The notes under the pieces were generated by a model. The model saw nothing but the letters and a program-made list of their open reading frames with translations, ran no database searches and was not told the origin of the DNA. From positions 1-64,000 of the IMG/VR virus record IMGVR_UViG_3300010885_037795: DNA of 64,000 nucleotides. One strand, 5' to 3'. This DNA is from a virus. Both the position numbers and the translations under genes were made by a program. Below are positions 61,667-64,000 of this stretch, in pieces (position 1 is the stretch's first letter; each line of letters starts with the position of its first letter).

Positions 61667-63672
61667 TGTATGATGTATTTTATACCGGCACAGCACCTGG
61701 CGTGTTTGCACACGAACGCAGTGCCAACAACATTGAACACGCACAGCAACTGAGTCGTACACGTTACTTCTGGTGGGTAACTGCACATTGTGACTACACC
61801 GACTTTGATTTTTACTTCACACCTGTACCTTGGCAAGGAGACTTCACGCATGTATGGCCCACACAATGGAAAGAGTTCTTTGGTGCATACCTTGTGCCCA
61901 CCAACAGTAAACAACTAAACTATCACCACCACAGTGAAGTGTTACCTCCGCGGCAGCATCCAGAGCACTATACAAAACTAATCAACTGCGAGTTTGATAC
62001 TGAGTGGGTTCCGCATCCTTGGGACCCACCTTACATCTATGTGTTTGGTAACCAGTGGTACCCAGCAGAGAAAATGCCCACTGTTGAATATCATGCGCCG
62101 GGTGCAACTGAGCGCAAGTTCATGCCGTGGCCACGTGCGCAACTGGTTCCTGACACTACATTATGGACAGTGCCAGAAGGCATTGATCCCGGCGACGTGG
62201 ATTTTTCATGGGTGCCCGATCCGGGCTCACCTCCATATATCTATCAGTTTGCCACACAGCATCAGAAAACAGGTGGCCCACAATATCGTATGCCCGGTGC
62301 AACTGAAGTAAAGTATGTGGAACAAGTAAAGGTACGCACCAGTCGTGTGGCTACAGCCGTTTATGAAATTGATCACAGTGACGGCAACACCGGGTATGTT
62401 CCAAACATTACTCGACGTATTCGATTCTTTGACAACTACAAGGACACACTGATACGTCTGGCAACCAGTATAGGCGATGAACATGACTTTGTGTGGATAT
62501 GTAGCAGTGCGTGTGACTACACAAACTTTGACTTCACATGGCACCCAGAACAATGGCAAGCTACTATGTTGCATGTGTTCCCAAGCAACGACCAAAAGTT
62601 TGGAGACACATTCTTCATGCATGTGCCCACCTTTAGAGCACGTGCTGAACAGTACGAATTGTTAGATTGGTATGACCTAAACTTCTGCACCGACCAGTTA
62701 GTGCCACGCAGACCATTTCCATGTGTTGAATATTCTGGATCCAGTGTTGTACCAGTTATTCGCGAGCATGAGTTTTTGGCCCCGTATACGTTATTTCAGC
62801 ATACCTTGTACAGTTCAACACAAGTACATGCTAGTCCGAGCCTGTGGAGTAAAAAACACCGTGAACTGATTACATTTAGCGCAGGAAACAGCGCCGCACT
62901 AGTGCCTAAAGATGTAAAACAACACCTTGAGACACAGGTTTATGACTACCCTTGGATCAAGAAAAGTAACGATCGCTTGCCCGAACTGCCACAAGACATT
63001 GTGTTTATCAGTTACGATGAATTGAATGCAGATCAAAACTATCACAATCTTGTGAGCCGTTTTTCAAATGCCAAACGAGTACACGGTGTTGAAGGAATGG
63101 TTGCGGCACTAGAAGCAGCCGCACGTGCTAGCACAACTGATTGGTTCTATGCAGTGTTTGCCAAGACACAGGTACATGAGTCATTTGTGTTTGACTTTGC
63201 ACCAGATCGTTTCCAACAACCCAAGCATTACATATTCTATGCTATCAATGCAGTGAATGATCTAGTGTATGGAGAAATGGGCATCATCTTATACAACCGT
63301 CAAATGGTACTGGACGGTCCTGCTGAACTGGGCATTGACTATACCATGAGCTTTCCAAATGAAACCATACCGCAAATCAGTGCTTACGGTAACTTCAACA
63401 CAGATCCATATCAGACCTGGCGTACTGCATTCCGTGAAACTGCAAAACTATGTTTGTTCCAGTATCAGACACCCAGCGTGGAAACAGAACACAGACTTGG
63501 TACATGGTTGTCACACGCACGTGGTGCGCATGCTGAGTGGGCATTGCGTGGTGCGCAGGACGGAAAACAATTCTTTGAAGAAGTAGGTGCAGACGAAGCG
63601 CAACTAAAAGCAATGTTTAGTTGGAAATGGTTACGTGAACGCTACTGTAGTCTTTACGAAAAAACTTCTTGA
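61666..63672 (+). CDS. Large glycosyltransferase-like protein with repeated N-terminal modules
   Basis: This 668-residue protein has an N-terminal part made of repeats and a C-terminal GT-A-like part. Repeat type one is FWWVTAHCDYTDFDFYFTPV then PWQ (about 36-60) and FVWICSSACDYTNFDFTWHP then EQWQ (about 273-300). Repeat type two is HPWDPPYIYVFGNQWYP (about 117-135) and PDPGSPPYIYQFATQHQ (about 186-202). Residues about 440-640 (DIVFISYDELNADQNYHNL, then AKRVHGVEGM, then DPYQTWRTAFRETAKLCL) correspond to the whole 49162-50052 protein. The DGD position of that paralogue is FAKTQ here, so the metal motif is missing and catalysis is doubtful. It may recognise a glycan. Its 3' end overlaps the convergent aminotransferase gene by 56 bases. 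Confidence 0.6.
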   Translation: MYDVFYTGTAPGVFAHERSANNIEHAQQLSRTRYFWWVTAHCDYTDFDFYFTPVPWQGDFTHVWPTQWKEFFGAYLVPTNSKQLNYHHHSEVLPPRQHPEHYTKLINCEFDTEWVPHPWDPPYIYVFGNQWYPAEKMPTVEYHAPGATERKFMPWPRAQLVPDTTLWTVPEGIDPGDVDFSWVPDPGSPPYIYQFATQHQKTGGPQYRMPGATEVKYVEQVKVRTSRVATAVYEIDHSDGNTGYVPNITRRIRFFDNYKDTLIRLATSIGDEHDFVWICSSACDYTNFDFTWHPEQWQATMLHVFPSNDQKFGDTFFMHVPTFRARAEQYELLDWYDLNFCTDQLVPRRPFPCVEYSGSSVVPVIREHEFLAPYTLFQHTLYSSTQVHASPSLWSKKHRELITFSAGNSAALVPKDVKQHLETQVYDYPWIKKSNDRLPELPQDIVFISYDELNADQNYHNLVSRFSNAKRVHGVEGMVAALEAAARASTTDWFYAVFAKTQVHESFVFDFAPDRFQQPKHYIFYAINAVNDLVYGEMGIILYNRQMVLDGPAELGIDYTMSFPNETIPQISAYGNFNTDPYQTWRTAFRETAKLCLFQYQTPSVETEHRLGTWLSHARGAHAEWALRGAQDGKQFFEEVGADEAQLKAMFSWKWLRERYCSLYEKTS

Positions 63673-64000
63673 TATAGTCGCACACAGAAATCACATCACG
63701 GTGGCTCATTTGTGCATGTACAGGCAAACTCAAGCAACTGGCAGCTAGGTTTTCACTCACTGGTAAACTGAGATTGGTTAGGTATACCGGCTGTTGATGC
63801 ATGGCACGTGGAAACTGTATGCCTGTTTCTACGCCATGGTATGCCAGATACTGTTTCAATTCATCACGTTCATTGGTAGTGATCACAAACTGATTGTACA
63901 CATGACTGCTCACAGGGTTAGTTGCTGGCAAATCAATTTCTGTCACAAATGCCAGCTCTCCGCGATATACACTGGCATGCTCTTGCCTACGTAGATTCCA
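63617..64000 (-). CDS. DegT/DnrJ/EryC1/StrS aminotransferase, C-terminal part
   Basis: This is the C-terminal 127 residues of a PLP-dependent sugar aminotransferase whose N-terminal part lies beyond the right edge. The visible end reads NLRRQEHASVYRGELAFV, SSHVYNQFVITTNERDEL, VETGIQFPRAMHQQPVYL and ASCLSLPVHAQMSHRDVISV, the standard ending of this family (ArnB, PseC, WecE type). The catalytic Lys is in the missing part. Such enzymes make amino sugars on nucleotide carriers, which fits the glycosyltransferases and carbamoyltransferase nearby. Transcribed towards the decoration train, it overlaps the end of the 61666-63672 gene by 56 bases. Tail-to-tail overlap leaves no room for a conventional terminator between the two operons. 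Confidence 0.85.
   Translation of the reverse strand, partial: WNLRRQEHASVYRGELAFVTEIDLPATNPVSSHVYNQFVITTNERDELKQYLAYHGVETGIQFPRAMHQQPVYLTNLSLPVSENLAASCLSLPVHAQMSHRDVISVCDYIKKFFRKDYSSVHVTISN

Overview
The window is part of a T4-superfamily myovirus (Caudoviricetes) with a mid-range base composition. The evidence is the conserved leftward block 46-47-55 (recombination nuclease subunits and late sigma factor) facing a rightward baseplate and tail module (48-like, 53, hub, 5, 25, 6), together with TATAAATA-like late promoters. Domain styles resemble cyanophage and pelagiphage myoviruses, so an aquatic bacterial host is likely. The host cannot be named from the sequence.

Layout. 1-304 has no convincing gene. 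305-8481 (minus strand) runs 55, 47, 46, two radical SAM enzymes, a small unknown protein, a B12-type radical SAM enzyme and a GIY-YIG-like protein. 8482-8548 is a compact divergent promoter region. 8549-19656 is the baseplate. 19676-36823 is a single 5,715-residue virion protein with two different beta-propeller-like repeat sets. 36833-46494 carries structural proteins, repeat-built tail fibres and two glycine-rich adhesins. 46504-63672 is a tightly overlapping gene train: small unknown proteins, GT-A-like glycosyltransferases, six consecutive radical SAM genes (the second broken by two frameshifts), two SGNH-like hydrolases, an unknown protein, a 32-residue microprotein, a NodU/CmcH-type carbamoyltransferase and a large glycosyltransferase-like protein. 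The right edge holds the C-terminal part of a DegT/StrS aminotransferase on the minus strand. The train looks like a surface- or fibre-decoration pathway placed directly after the fibres.

The most unusual signal is a set of small membrane-protein reading frames nested in the +1 frame of these decoration genes: 50409-50654, 51748-51966, 56983-57297, and the tandem pair 61038-61307 and 61308-61550. Four of the five have a purine-rich ribosome-binding site at good spacing, and the fifth follows a TAAATG junction. All five encode one to three hydrophobic segments. Where I hand-counted it (61046-61219), codon use of the surrounding gene shifts sharply under the hydrophobic part of the nested frame. 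In this frame the hydrophobicity-setting second base of the nested codon is the wobble base of the host codon. I propose, as inference, a hidden lysis or membrane-effector cassette overprinted on metabolic genes. No ordinary holin or spanin gene is visible in the window. The main alternative is that T-rich wobble positions create hydrophobic shadow frames by chance.
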